A stretch of 64,000 bases of DNA from Glycine soja (GCF_004193775.1 NC_041003.1:43715611-43779610); one strand, 5' to 3'. Positions 27,198-38,715 are shown, numbered from the stretch's first letter. The notes: generated by a model not told the origin, from the sequence alone. Numbers and translations are program-made.

Positions 27198-29228
27198 CAT
27201 AAAATTACAAAAGGAAACAATAATTAACTCAGTGCTTTGACATGTAACTCATGAAGTATAAGCTAATTCATAGATTTTCATCAGCATAAATTCATAACAA
27301 GCTTGTGATCTATACTACATTTTGGTAAAAGATCAGATAGGAACTGCCTACTCTTGTAACAACACATAACCATCAAAAGGAGATTTTCAGTGCGTAACTT
27401 CTTAAGGCGAGAGAGAGGAATGGGGTGGTTTGTTAGAGCACCCCATAATTTGCCAAACAACTCTAACAAGGTGAACAAGTAAAGATAGCACCTATAGTAT
27501 TTCAAGAGATGATGTCAATGTCATTCTTAGAAAAAATGGCCACAATGAACCCCATAAGATTGCCAGAAATTTGCAGCCTATTAATATGCTGATAGGAAAA
27601 GTTTCTAACACCTAAAAATTAATGCCCGAAAATCATTAAAAGAAAGAAACTGCATACCTCTGCTGAACCAGGAGCAATTCCAATCAAAACCAACCACTTT
27701 TCATTAGGATCACAACGATAATTAATTATTTGGTTATTAGCCAGATTAGCTGTTCGATCAAACATCTTCATTGGTTCACCATCGCCTAAAGATATGAGAA
27801 ATGGTAAAGATATTAAATACACAAGCCTAAAGTGTTCCAGTGCATAGTATGAAGTTGGAGTATAAAATGTTCAAATGTAAAATTTAGATAGCAAATAGAA
27901 TTCCATAAGAGAACAGGAAATTAAAACATATGTTTAGTAATGGAAAATCATAAAAACTCACCTTCAACTGACCAATGATATACAGACGTCTGAGTGACAA
28001 TTCCCAGTGTATTTGGAGTTATCCACTTCCAAAAGACAACCTAAAGGAAATGGAACATCAAACACAATATAATCAATAATCACGTATTCAATCCAACACA
28101 TTATCTTACAAAAAGATATTTACAAGGTAAGATCCAAGGATTTAAATTGCAAACCGCATCATGCAATGCAGCCACAACATCTTGGCCGTGGTGGCTGCCA
28201 TAACCACATAAAGTCATGATTGCTACAACCAGGTAAAGTCATAACTCGTGATTGTGGATCAGATCCAATTGACCGCAGTTGGCCATTTGGCCTGCATCAA
28301 CCTACAACGTTGCCACTTGTGGATCAGGTCCAATTGACCGAAATTGGCCATTTGGCCTGCATCAACCCGCAACGTTGCCACAGTAGTAATTTAAAACCTT
28401 GATCATATCTAATTCTAAATCATGGACAAATTCACACCTGTTCTTTCATCTGATGCGATTTCATCTTTGCTTTCGTTTCAATGTTAAAAACTTGCAAATG
28501 ATCCTGAGTGGTTCCCGGCACTTGGGCTGCATATAGAACCTCATATTCATGAAACATACAAAACACACACATATTTACACAAGCTGCAGTCATCCAAATC
28601 ATTAACTATCACAATGACGTGAACCACATTGATCATTCACCAAAATCAAATGTGTACACACAACTTGTGGATTTCGATTCTTCCCATAATCACGAAATCA
28701 GATAACAGACATAAGATGCAATTGGGAGCTACCAACACGAATCAGAGCCTCCAACGTTACCTTTGAGAGCAAGAATTCTAGAATTGGGGTTCATCAAAGC
28801 CGAATCGGCAGTTATGGGCCGTCTCAAAGGCTGCATTGGCATGCTCATGTCAATGATGACAACACTGTTCTGAGGTCCAGTTTCCCTGACACAAATGTAC
28901 TTATCCGATTCCATTGTCACATGAGTAAATGTAATGAATTGCTGGTTGATTCCAACGCTTCCCAGCTGCAAAAGAACGCCGAATCTCACATAAAAAAAAT
29001 AGAAACACAAAAAAAATGTGGAAACTTCACAATGGGGTCACTGTAATGAAATGGTGACAATGCTGTGTATGGTATTGGGATCTGAAAAAAGACAACCCCA
29101 TTTTCTGAAAATGGAAAAAGCTTTGATTTTTGGAATGGAAATGGGAAATTGAGAAAAGGGTAGGAATGGGAAACAGAGAAACTAACCGTTAAGGTCTCTT
29201 TCATGGTGATAGGGGCGTTCGCAGCCAT
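15924..29228 (-). CDS. CHC: Clathrin heavy chain (complete, 30 coding exons)
   Basis: Structural heavy chain of the clathrin triskelion, forming coats at the trans-Golgi/early endosome, plasma membrane and cell plate. Joining exons at GT-AG sites gives a continuous 5121-nt frame, 1706 residues, against 1705 for Arabidopsis CHC1. Exons in transcript order: 29228-29187, 28965-28761, 28526-28438, 28040-27962, 27785-27658, 26123-26025, 25919-25811, 25353-25274, 25185-24958, 24869-24804, 24286-24170, 24012-23815, 23039-22923, 22771-22712, 22439-22353, 21761-21678, 21593-21459, 21376-21314, 21238-21134, 21016-20904, 20794-20542, 20425-20289, 20215-19937, 19849-18847, 18598-18113, 17987-17817, 17030-16845, 16618-16496, 16331-16221, 16091-15924. 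Residues ~1-330 form the N-terminal beta-propeller, followed by the linker and alpha-solenoid CHCR repeats (~540-1580), the proximal/trimerisation region with the QLLPL segment, and a Pro/Gly/Met-rich tail. No frameshift or missing exon is seen, so it should be functional. CHC1 versus CHC2 cannot be decided. Confidence 0.97.
17345..17757. mobile_element. Foldback MITE in a clathrin intron
   Basis: This lies in the intron between the exons at 17987-17817 and 17030-16845. The left end GGGGTGTTTGGTTTGG is mirrored by CAAACCAAACACACCC at the right end. The interior is built of inverted and repeated CATTTTC/GAAAATG and AAAACAG motifs. A clear target duplication was not found. The class is likely a non-autonomous DNA element with a GGGTGTGTTTGG-type terminus. 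Confidence 0.65.
26680..27195. repeat. LTR-like repeat plus (TA)n in a clathrin intron
   Basis: This sits in the 1.5-kb intron between 27785-27658 and 26123-26025. It has a segment around TAGAGATATGACCTAAGTAG, then GCTGATTTTGTGAGGTTGAG and AAAGCCCAACACTCAAATTC, a phrase common in legume LTRs. It continues with TTTCCCTTTCACAAAGGATT and ends in a (TA)n tract at 27156-27194. No retroelement coding domain is present, so it is a fragment or solo LTR at best. Confidence 0.45.
28256..28385. repeat. Two-copy ~65-bp direct repeat in a clathrin intron
   Basis: The segment TCCAATTGACCG, TTGGCCATTTGGCCTGCATC, AACGTTGCCA occurs twice in tandem (about 28256-28318 and 28322-28384) with few differences. It lies inside the intron between coding exons 3 and 4. 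Confidence 0.8.
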
Positions 29229-29248
29229 TGCGCATGAACCAGAGCTTC

Positions 29249-29267
29249 AGAGAGAGAGAGAGAGAGG
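29249..29267. repeat. (GA)n tract in the clathrin 5' leader
   Basis: Nine AG units lie about 20 bp upstream of the clathrin start codon; on the gene strand this reads (CT)n. CT-rich leaders are frequent in strongly expressed plant genes; any role here is inference. Confidence 0.8.
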
Positions 29268-29557
29268 TTTTCTAGAAAGAGAATGTTGAAGCTTAGAGGA
29301 GGAAATTTGTTACGCTGCGTGTGCGAGATCTGATGCAGCGAAGCCAAAGAGAGAGGGAGGAAGAAGAGGGAAGAGAGTGACGGATGAACAGAACAGAAGA
29401 AACTGGGAGGGTATAATGGGAAATTCATATCAAACCCAGTCTGTTATAAAAGCTTGGGCCTAGAAATTTCTGAGCTTGGGCTGGTCATTTATGTAGCAAT
29501 ATTGTTATTTTCACCTCTATTATATTAAGTTCACACCCTGCTTTATTTTTTATTGAA

Positions 29558-29940
29558 TTAATTATTAATTTGGCCCCCAAATTATTTTAAATTGTTCAAT
29601 TTGGTTTCCATATTTTTAAAAGTTTCAATTTGATCTCTTAAAAATAAATCAATTTGATTCCTAATTTTTTAAAAGGTACAATTTAGTCCTCAAATTTTTA
29701 AAAATGAATCTATTTGGTCACTAAATTTTTAAGAACTTGAAGATCAAATTGAACCATTTAAAATAATTTGATGACTAAATTGATTCATTTTTAAGAATTT
29801 GAGGATCAAATTGAAACTTTCAAAAAAATTAGGACCAAACTGATTCATTTTTAAGAACTTGAAGACCAATTGAACATTTTAAAAATTTAGTGATCAAATT
29901 GAAAATTTTAAAATAATTTAGAGATCAAATTAATAATCAA
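29558..29940. mobile_element. Foldback repeat upstream of the clathrin gene
   Basis: An imperfect palindrome of about 380 bp. The left end ATTATTAATTTGG and the right end CAAATTAATAAT are reverse complements. Both arms consist of degenerate units of about 20-40 bp such as CAATTTGATC.CTAAATTTTT, inverted on the right. It has no coding capacity. It lies about 150-500 bp 5' of the likely clathrin transcription start. Confidence 0.65.
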
Positions 29941-30128
29941 AACTTTTTTATTTCACCCCTACCTTCTATTCACTTCTCTCCCATCATTTCTCCTTCATTA
30001 AAGTCAAAGAGTAATTGTGCACAACTTCAACAAAAAAACACAAATACCTAGAGAATTTCATAAGTTAATATTGGGGGGGATGATAAAATGTTTTATAGGA
30101 ATTCAAAAAAGATGTATAAAAAGAATTA

Positions 30129-30418
30129 TTTTCTCTGTCTCGAATTATAAGATCATTTCAACTAATTTATGTTTTTTAAGAATACTAGTTAATTGCATTA
30201 AATTTGTTAATTATTTATACTATTATTTCAAAATTATCATTTTTTTATCTTTCTATCCACTTAATGTTTCTCATTAGTTTTTAGAGAGAGAAAAATTAAT
30301 GTTTTGATAAGTAAGGATATTTAGAAAGAAAAAAATAATGCATCTAAGAATTAGAAAATGGTCTTATAAATTGGACAAGCAATTTTTAAGAGGATCTTAT
30401 AATTTGGGATGGAGGGAG
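30129..30418. mobile_element. Stowaway-like (Tc1/mariner) MITE
   Basis: The right end reads ATCTTATAATTTGGGATGGA followed by GGGAG and a TA dinucleotide. The left end has the degenerate inverse (TA, then TTTTCTCTGTCTCG, AATTATAAGATC). The CTCCCTCC-type terminal repeat, TA flanks and ~290-bp size fit Stowaway MITEs. Confidence 0.75.
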
Positions 30419-31644
30419 TATCAATTTTGTCTAAAACTATGTCTTATAACAAGTACTACAGGGAGTATTAAATAAAAATGTTTTACACCAATGTCGTTAG
30501 TTCAAGTGATACTAGACTCATAGTTTTTTTAAATAAGGTCTCGAATTTGAATTTTATAAATAAAAAAATACACTTGAAAGGGAGATCCCACAAAAGGTGA
30601 CCAATTAGACCCTCCAATGAAAATTAGTCAACGACAAAATTGTTGGATATACTTTAAACTAAAAAATAAAATAAAAATGTATTAAAAAGTTATATATATA
30701 ATTATCTATCAATCAATTTGTAACATTTTTCTAAATAATTTTTAATTTAACTAAATATTTATAAACTTGTTATTTTTATTGTTATTATTTATAAAGCATA
30801 TTTTAAGATAACTAAATTAAAAATGAAATATAATATCACATATATTAAATCTTTATTAGTAATTAATATTGTTCATAAAATATATTTTAAGTCAAACAAT
30901 TAGAAAAATGAAACTTAAGCATGGGTCTTGAGTGAATAAACAGTAAATTAGACTCTTTTTTTTTTTAATGAGCCTAAAAATTAAAGTAATATTTAATGCT
31001 ATTAATGTTGTATATATCAATATAATGCTATTATTGTTTATTTATACACTTTAAAATTTCATTATTTTTCACAAAGAATATTTTAAGGTAACAAAACTAA
31101 AAAAAATAAAATCAACTAAAAAATAAGATATTGTCTGCATATAAGATATCTTACATGGATAATGTAAGATAATATGCACAAATATAAAACAAGTAGAATT
31201 GTATATAAACTGAACTAATTCTGCTATTTAATAATAAGAGAAAAGTAACAATAAGCGTCCTCAAGATGCGCACCTTTTGAATCTCATTAAATCTCTTGTA
31301 TTTGTTTATGTGTGTGATTTCTCTCATTTGCTTTAGAATTATAGCACTATTGCTAACACTTCATAGAATAGTTGCATTTATTGTCACGGTGATCGCCTTT
31401 GCAAGCATGTGCTCATCTTACAAGGACAACCACACGCTGATTAGAGAGCTTGAGGCTTCAATGATTGAGTTGTGTTAATCACAATTAATGATATGCCTGA
31501 ATTGGATAAATGTGCTTCAACAAGAGATTCGTCCTTGTGAAATCACTAATATGTATATATGTGTATTTTTTAATTCTAAGATGAGAAAATATGGTTGGAT
31601 CACTTCATTTTCTATAATGGAAAAAAAAGTTATATTATTGATAT

Positions 31645-31690
<46 letters not shown>

Positions 31691-32491
31691 TGTGTAAAAT
31701 TAATTATGCATGTTATTATTATAATAATTATAATAATCATTAAAGTTAATTAGTGTAAATTATTTGTATTTTTATTATTAATGTAATGGTTAAGATGATA
31801 ACTCGAATAAAACTAATTATATGTTTGTTGTTTTTTTATGATAACGGTTAATATTATTATCATTTAAAGATACAATTTGTTGATCAATAGAATGAATTTA
31901 TGATCTTCAATATTCTCATAGATGAAAAATTATTTGGAACAAACATTTACCGTACTTAAAAAAAATAAATTGCACAAAGTAAAGCAATAAAAAATATTTT
32001 AATCAACACTGTGACAATGTTCACTAATAGAAAAATTACAAATGATAATGTTATGTGAAGTGTATTTTATGTTTGTGGCTTATTAATGAATTAATATTTG
32101 TATATTTTAGCAATCAAGTTAATTATATATTTTACCAATTAGGTCCACCACCATTGTCACAACATTACCATCCTTGCAGATTTGTGTGCCACCATCGCGA
32201 TAGAGAGTAGGGATTTGTTATTTGAAATCTGAAATCGAGTAGACTGATAACGATGGTGTCATTTTTGTTTGTTGATCTACAACAAAGATGATGTCGATCC
32301 ACAACATTGTCCCTCCCACACCTTCATGTCGTCGATTTCCAAACCCAAAGCGAAGGCTACTCTCCACGACGTGAAATTTATCACCGACAACGCATGCAAC
32401 TTCACGACCAACAGGAGGGTGTAATAGTAAGGCGTATTGAAATGGAAGGTGGAGACAAAAAGTCTTTAGATCTAAAAAAAAGCATCACTAG
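30419..32491. other. Intergenic, no supported gene
   Basis: AT-rich, with a (TA)n microsatellite at about 31648-31687. The stretch 32140-32491 is less AT-rich, but its frame at 32307-32495 is not recognisable. The hAT element described next is inserted at its end. Confidence 0.45.
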
Positions 32492-33793
32492 ATGAGGAGC
32501 AGGCCATGGAAACCATAACGCCAATGAGGTCTTTGCCTTGGGCTCCCAAGAGTTTCATTTTTTTTTTACATTTTTAATATTTTTTGTCAATTTAAATTAT
32601 TAAGTGGTAAATTTTGTTAAGATATGATTTATTATTTGTAATCATTTTTTCATTAATAAGGCTACATAATCTTAAGTTATGAATGTAATGGTCATCATAA
32701 ATCATTTATCTAAAATTTTAATTTTATTTTAAAATGTTAAAGAAAATTATTTTATATCTATTTTATAACCTCTCCTTTACCTAAAAAAATCTATTAAAAT
32801 TAGTACAAAATTTAAATTTAATGTCTATGGTTGATATATAAAAAAAAGATATTTTGGCGAAAAATATTGATTATAAGATCACACATTTAATTAAAATTTT
32901 ATTTCATGTTGATATTTTGGATACATAAATTAATTTAAATCTTTAATTGAGTCAATTTGAAATTTGAATAATATTTAAAATATCAACTCACAATTTTTTT
33001 AAAAAAAATTAGCAAATTGTATTAAATTAAAATTTGAAAGTAAATTTTATTTTAGGTCTTATAATCTCTATATATAACTCTGTCTAGAACATATATAGGC
33101 CAATGACTCTTCTGAACTATTTTGAGAAAATATTATTTTTCATTTCATATTTTTACTAATATTTGTAAAGAATAACGAGAATCTCTTGATAACAGCCTCC
33201 AATCAAACAAAATCAACTAGGCTATTAAAGGACATAAAGAAAAGGGATGGAGGTTATTTTCTAAAAGTGATTTTATTTTCACACCTCTAAAATAAAGGAA
33301 TTTATTAATTTATTACCAGAAATAAGTTAACAAGTTATAACTATAAATTTCCTTTATTAATTCTAAAAGACAATCAAGTGTAAGTTAACAAACCTCAAAA
33401 CAAAAGAGGTATTGAACGTATATATATCTCTCTAAATATTGACAAACCTTGTCAATATTCTAAGTAGAATTTTATTGACAATCTCTGTAACAGTTGCTAT
33501 TGCTGAAAAAAGTTTTTCAAAATTAAAATTGTTTAAATCATATTTAAAATCAACAATGTTACAAGATAGATTGAATGAGTTAGCTATTTTATCTATTGAA
33601 AGTGAAGTGTTAAGATTGTTTGATTATAAAACTCTGATAAATAATTTTGCAGCTAAAAAAACTAGAAGATTAATATAAAAATTGATATTTTATATAATAT
33701 ACTAAGTCTCTTTAAAATTCTTGTAAAAAAAAATATCCCTTTAACATTTTCGCCTTAGGCCCCAAAATGTCTGTACACGGCCCTGATGAGGAG
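32492..33793. mobile_element. Non-autonomous hAT element with 8-bp TSD
   Basis: The 8-bp direct repeat ATGAGGAG lies at 32492-32499 and again at 33786-33793, directly outside an element of 1286 bp (32500-33785). The element begins CAGGCCATGG and ends CACGGCCCTG, so its termini are inverted CAGG(G)CC..., as in plant hAT elements. An 8-bp target duplication is diagnostic of hAT. The interior is AT-rich and keeps only the C-terminal dimerisation-domain relic of a transposase, so it cannot move by itself. Confidence 0.85.
33439..33678 (+). pseudogene. hAT transposase C-terminal dimerisation domain relic
   Basis: A 79-residue frame containing AEKSFSKLKLFKSYLKSTM, then RLNELAILSIE. This matches the hAT-C dimerisation signature (A-E-R-S-F-S-x-L-K-x-I-K-x-Y-L-R-S-x-M and RLxxLAILSIE) of zinc-finger MYM-type/TTF transposases. 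The DDE catalytic core and zinc finger are absent upstream. It lies inside the hAT element at 32500-33785, near its right end, where a transposase C-terminus is expected. Confidence 0.85.
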
Positions 33794-34455
33794 GATGTGA
33801 TTTTGTTGTCTTTTATTTTTTTTAAAATAAAATAAAAAAGATAATGGAGATTTTTAGTTGTTACTATGTTAAATTAAATATTTAAAATCCCAATGTTAAC
33901 GTGACTTAACATTTGCTAACACAAATTAAAATAAAAGATCAAAATGAAACATTTTAAAAACATAAAGTATCAGAATCAAATTTTTAAAACTTAATATATC
34001 AAAATGCAACAATGAGAAAATATAATATATAAAAAATGACATTACACTTAATGATACAGGCTATATTCCTAAGATAAATTTTTTCTCATATCATCTTGAT
34101 GCTTATTAGACATAAATACCTTTCTAGCTATTGCGATGATGACACAATAGTACCTCCAACTCAATTCTTGCTTCAATCTACCTACCACAAAATTCCTAAT
34201 CACAAAAAAGACTACCTTTATAACCTAGTAAGATTCAAAAGACAAAACATAAAAAGTACCCAACATAACCGGCCAAGCAAAATTTTCTAGTTAAATAATA
34301 CTAGAGCGTAAAACAAATTCCATTTGAAAAACACAAAAACAACATCACAATTTTTTTAGCGTAAAACAAAGAACACTAATCAAACACGTGAATTATTTAC
34401 AAACAATTTTCGAAAGTGAAGACATGAAAACATCTAATAATAATAATAATAATAA

Positions 34456-34491
<36 letters not shown>

Positions 34492-35393
34492 GCATAGTCA
34501 ACATGTGTCTACCTAACAATCCTTGAGGAAAAATCTTCATCATGAGTGGGTTGAACAATGTGGATATACATAAAATGAAGAGTAGAGCAATGCAGAGGAT
34601 CACCCCAACAAAACAAGTGATCAGATTTATAACAACCTTAGCCAAGGAGTCTTTTTCCATTGTCTTCATGAGAAGCTCAAACATGAACACTACCCTCAAC
34701 ATGCACAAACCTAGAACAATAAGAATGAGTTGTCCATACAAGAAATCATAATCAAGTTCAATTATAAAAACACAAACACATTAATGAGTTAAAAAAACAA
34801 GTAATTTATAAGAGGTCCACAACAACAACAAGGTTCCATGGCAAGGTCCCGTCGGGAGGAAGAACACCATGAAATCATAGAAGGTCAAGGCTATATTTGT
34901 AAAAAAGTAATTGGGAAATTAAAACATAAATTAAAAAATTAGAGCTAATCCACTTAATTAGAAGAAGAAAAAAAAACAAAGAGTAATTTAATGGGCTAAG
35001 AAATAAAGTAATATTTAATGGTACTAATGTTGCATAAATCTATAATCATTATAAAGAGAATAATTCTATTTGATGTCATTTTTTTGGACGTTTTTACCCT
35101 CAATTATTATAAGTCATTATAATATTTTATTTAAACTTCCAACAACAATCACATCTTTTAAAACAAGTTACACCCAACTAGTAACTAATAAGTCTAGGTA
35201 AATACTGCCTTTTTTGCACTTGTCAATATAATGTTATTATTATTTATTTATATTCTTTAAAATTTTATTATTTCATTCGTTACGTGTTTAGTTGTTTTTT
35301 GTTGCGATTGACTTTATTTTTGTATACTTGGACTGGATTGCTTCACTACTCTTTGATTTGAATCATTAATTAATTATTAATAGGAGGTGATAG
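33794..35393. other. Intergenic, no supported gene
   Basis: AT-rich, with an (AAT)n microsatellite at about 34434-34491. A minus-strand frame at 34397-34741 has two hydrophobic stretches, but half of it is the translated microsatellite, and I do not recognise the rest. Confidence 0.45.
34434..34491. repeat. (AAT)n microsatellite
   Basis: About 19 AAT/TAA units with one interruption (AAATATAAT). Confidence 0.95.
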
Positions 35394-35414
35394 CATTACT
35401 AGAAAACAACCTTT

Positions 35415-35800
35415 CTACATTGGTTCTTTTCACCATTCTACATCGGTTATAACGCGTCATCGTAGCAAACGATGTTGAAAGTCACGCGTCCTACAACGAT
35501 GGTTATTTGACCGATGTAGAATACCTCACGTTTGAAGACAGGTGTCTTGTAAAACCTGTCGTAGAATAGTGAACATTCTACATTGGTTATTAGCGTTGAA
35601 CCGTTGTAGAATGTCAATCTTTCTAAACCATTATACATCGGTTATAGGCACAACTGATTTAGAATGCCATACTTTCTACATCGCTTGTTGTCAAAACCGT
35701 AGTAGTATCCTAAACCATTCTACATCGGTTTTGGCTAATAACCGATGTTGAATGGAGTACTTTCTACATCGTTTTTGTCATCAACCGATGTAGAATTTTT
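35415..35800. repeat. Left subterminal repeat array (CTACATCGGTT palindromes)
   Basis: At least five units of TTCTACAT(C/T)GGTT and its inverse AACCG(A/T)(T/G)GTAGAAT, each pair separated by about 10-20 bp. They alternate in orientation so that neighbouring units can pair. Such arrays are where CACTA transposases bind. Confidence 0.8.
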
Positions 35801-36621
35801 TTTTTGTGCTTTTTGTTCAATAATGACAGTAACTATATGTGCAAATATAATTATACTTAATGTCTCATATGAGACTTAATTCATCAATGAAATTATACTA
35901 CCCCGGTCAAAATTCTGTAATGAAATTAATATACTATAAAAAAAATATGTCATACAACTGAAATCATTATGCTTAATTATATGGCAGCTTACACCTGCAA
36001 ATTTGTTATTGAAATAAAATTATTACATCTAGTTATATGTATAATATGAGTGTTTGGTATAATGCATATAATTACATATAGATGAAGTGTTTGCTAGTCA
36101 ATTGAATTAGTATCATATAATGTATATAATTACATAAAATTAAAATAAAACATAAATCTTAGCAGTTCTCTCAGACTGATGGATTTTTGTTTTGTTCATC
36201 ACATGACTCGTAACAAAGCTAGATGAAATCATGAAACCAACAAATGAGCTTGACTCATAACCAGAACTTAATGGAAAAAGAATGCAAGAGATGAAGTGTT
36301 TGTTGGTTTTTTTTGTGTGTTTGCTGGTAGCTTTAAAAGCTGTTGCTTTTAATTACATAGTATAACACACAATTTGAACAATTATAAAATGATTTAATTA
36401 CATAGTAAACACACAATCTGTAGACATATAAAATGATTTCAACAATTATAAAATCATTCAATTTGTAGATAATTAACCAATACATGTAGCAACAACAACA
36501 CATCTAATACAATGTAGACTTGGAATTTAGATGAGGAATACAAGAATTTAGATGACAGTACCTGAATGCTGCAATAACATTCTCCAAAGTGAACAACATA
36601 CACAAAAACAAGAAAAACGTA

Positions 36622-37022
36622 TTAGGTTTGATCAGGTTCAGATTCTAAAGCAAATACCCTACCTTTGCACTTCTTAATTCTCTCTGCTTCCCCTATAAGA
36701 GTTTCCAACCAATTTTGAATCAAGTTATATCTATAGAAAAGTATATATTCAGCAGAGAGCATAAATGATGATGGCATATGAGTATGACACACTTGGCAAA
36801 TCAGGCTTCAAATCAACAGTCAACTGAATAGCCACCATCCTTGGATCCCATCATTGCTCGAGAATCCCCAGTATAGCCCATGAACAGATTTGAACCCTGG
36901 TAAAATTAAAAATTAAGAAAACTGAAAAAAAAATGAGAAACAAACATAAGTGTAGATGTTGCTCTTTATTTAACTACCTGCTTCACTATAGTCACAACAG
37001 TGCTCCCACTACACAAGCAATC
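36622..37022 (-). pseudogene. Captured PP2C phosphatase fragment (three exon pieces)
   Basis: Reading the minus strand, 37022-36978 gives DCLCSGSTVVTIVKQ. 36896 downward gives GSNLFMGYTGDSRAMMGSKD and then, after a frameshift, VAIQLTVDLKPDLP. 36692 downward gives EAERIKKCKGRVFALE. These are consecutive exons of a clade of plant PP2C phosphatases, including the metal-binding GDSRA motif, with AG/GT borders still visible. The frame shift after MMGSKDGG and a stop shortly after FALESEPDQT show it cannot encode a working phosphatase. It lies within the CACTA-like element and is best explained as a captured genomic fragment with introns. Confidence 0.8.
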
Positions 37023-38109
37023 CTTCCCAGCTACGTTGTGCATGGGAACCCTGTTGAGTTAACCTAGCTTCCTTGGGGACTGAAGATGGACTTGGAGTTC
37101 TCATGCTAGATGGTGAAACATGACCAGTTTTGGGTTTCACAAGTAATTATTTTTTGCACTCATAAAAGCATGTCTTTGCAGAATTGAAGAGCACACCTGG
37201 GAATGTGACAACAAGTTTTCCTCATTAGGAACAGACATGAATGAGTCTTAACCAAGGCTTTTGGATCCTAATTTACACCAATTACCGGCGAAAGTCAGAA
37301 ATGTCCACAAAAGCTTTATTGAAGTATAAATTAAAGACAACAACAAAAGAACCAAAAGAAAATAACAAAAGGAAACAATGTAGAGATCTACATGACCTGA
37401 ACCTATTGTTAAGAATTAATTTGATTTTGAACTTTCAAAATATGCTAAGACATCATTAAAGAAACTCTAAAGATAGTAAGACATTGAATATGCTTAAGAA
37501 GGCAAGGGATGGTCACACAATACAAATGTAAATTTCATCATGTAAAGTTCAACCAGCAGGCTCTAAGAGAATAAGAATCATGATGGAATGAAGAAAACAC
37601 AATAGCTTAAAACCAAAAGATGCGGCTTCAGGAATCATATTGAATTGTATTCGTGTATATATAATCAATGAGGAAAAAAAAGAAAAAGGGAGCACTCTAA
37701 ATAATTTGGGTCAAGCAGTTGACAATAACCTAAAGTAGTAGTAAGAAGAATGCCTTAAAATGTTATCAACATCATCATTGTTAAGTGCCTATATAAACAC
37801 GATGGTGGAGCAACATTTAACTCAACATTGACAACAAAATATAGTATAAACCATAACCCAACCCAAGAACATATTCATCACACACATATCCTTCATCTCA
37901 GTCTTCAGACAAGTTCTCTACATTATCTTCCCCCTTTCTAGAGGGCAAGCACAGGTTTTACTCTTTAGCGCAAAAAAAACTCAATCCAATATATGACAAC
38001 AGAGACTCCAGTACTATCTTCGTTCTTCAGCACATTCAAAAGCATCAACACCGCAAATTCAAAAAAAAAAAACACAAAGCAACACAACGAGAAGGGAATT
38101 GAAACGCAC

Positions 38110-38253
38110 TTGAGCGCCATTTTGCGGTACGCGATTTTGATTTCCTAATTCGTGGAGGACGCCGAGGACCTCGTAGGGGTCCCACCGGAGCTGCTTCTCA
38201 CCGCCGCCGCCGTCGACGTCGTGCTTCTCCGACTTCGAGCGGTGCCCCGACAT
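38110..38253 (-). pseudogene. Captured DnaJ (ARG1-like) first-exon fragment, frameshifted
   Basis: The minus strand begins MSGHRSKSEKHDVDGGGGEK, then QLRWDPYEVLGV. This matches the N-terminus of ARG1/ARL-type J-proteins (RRDPYEVLGV). The reading then shifts frame, and EIKIAYRKMALK, the rest of J-domain helix II, appears in another frame up to a GTGCG donor at 38109. The HPD loop is absent because exon 2 was not captured. It lies in the CACTA-like element, next to the PP2C fragment and on the same strand. Confidence 0.75.
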
Positions 38254-38553
38254 CTTGCGCCGCCCTCAAATCAAACGACATCGTATACGTGTTTTATGCT
38301 TTCTATCCCCAAAACCCTAGAACTCAGATACAGAGAAAAGAGTGTCAGGGAGAATGGAGATCAAAATGGAAGGGATGGGGAGCAAGTGATATCTTCCCGT
38401 GCGTGTGAGTCACGAGGAAGGAGAAATAATGAAGAAGGAGCATTAGGAAGAAGAAGGTGTTGTGGAGGTGACAGTGAGATCCAGAAAGTGGACCATATAA
38501 AGCACGAAATCGGAATCAGAATTGCATGACACCGTATAAAGCACGACCTCTCC

Positions 38554-38715
38554 TCAATGATCAGCTTCTTCGAGCCACCAGGTGTAGGGGAGGAGGTAGA
38601 GAGGCTCAAGGGCGACAAAATCGCGGTGGTGGTCGTGGTCGCGACGGTGAGGACGGTAAGGGGAGGAAACGAGGTCATCAGAGAAGTAATCGGAGAAGAG
38701 GTTGCTATTGTCCAT
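38554..38715 (-). pseudogene. Possible DUSP/UBP-like N-terminal fragment
   Basis: A 53-residue minus-strand frame starts MDNSNLFSDYFSDDLVSS and contains EPLYLLPYTWWLEEA. The LVPxxWW pattern recalls the start of the DUSP domain of plant ubiquitin-specific proteases. It ends in a stop at 38554. It carries a normal-looking start context (GTCCATGG on the plus strand) and lies in the CACTA-like element. The family assignment is tentative; that it is a gene fragment and not noise is likelier than its exact identity. Confidence 0.4.

Noticed and set aside
31296..31478. Plus-strand 60-residue hydrophobic frame
   Set aside because: AT-driven codon composition and no family resemblance; likely chance.
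34397..34741. Minus-strand frame with two hydrophobic stretches, possible small membrane protein
   Set aside because: The C-terminal third is the translated (AAT)n microsatellite, and the rest resembles no family I know. There is no supporting splice or promoter context.
35415..35800. Repeated palindromic units considered as a CRISPR array
   Set aside because: The genome is plainly a plant nuclear one. Units are inverted, diverged and lack unique equal-length spacers. They fit CACTA subterminal repeats.
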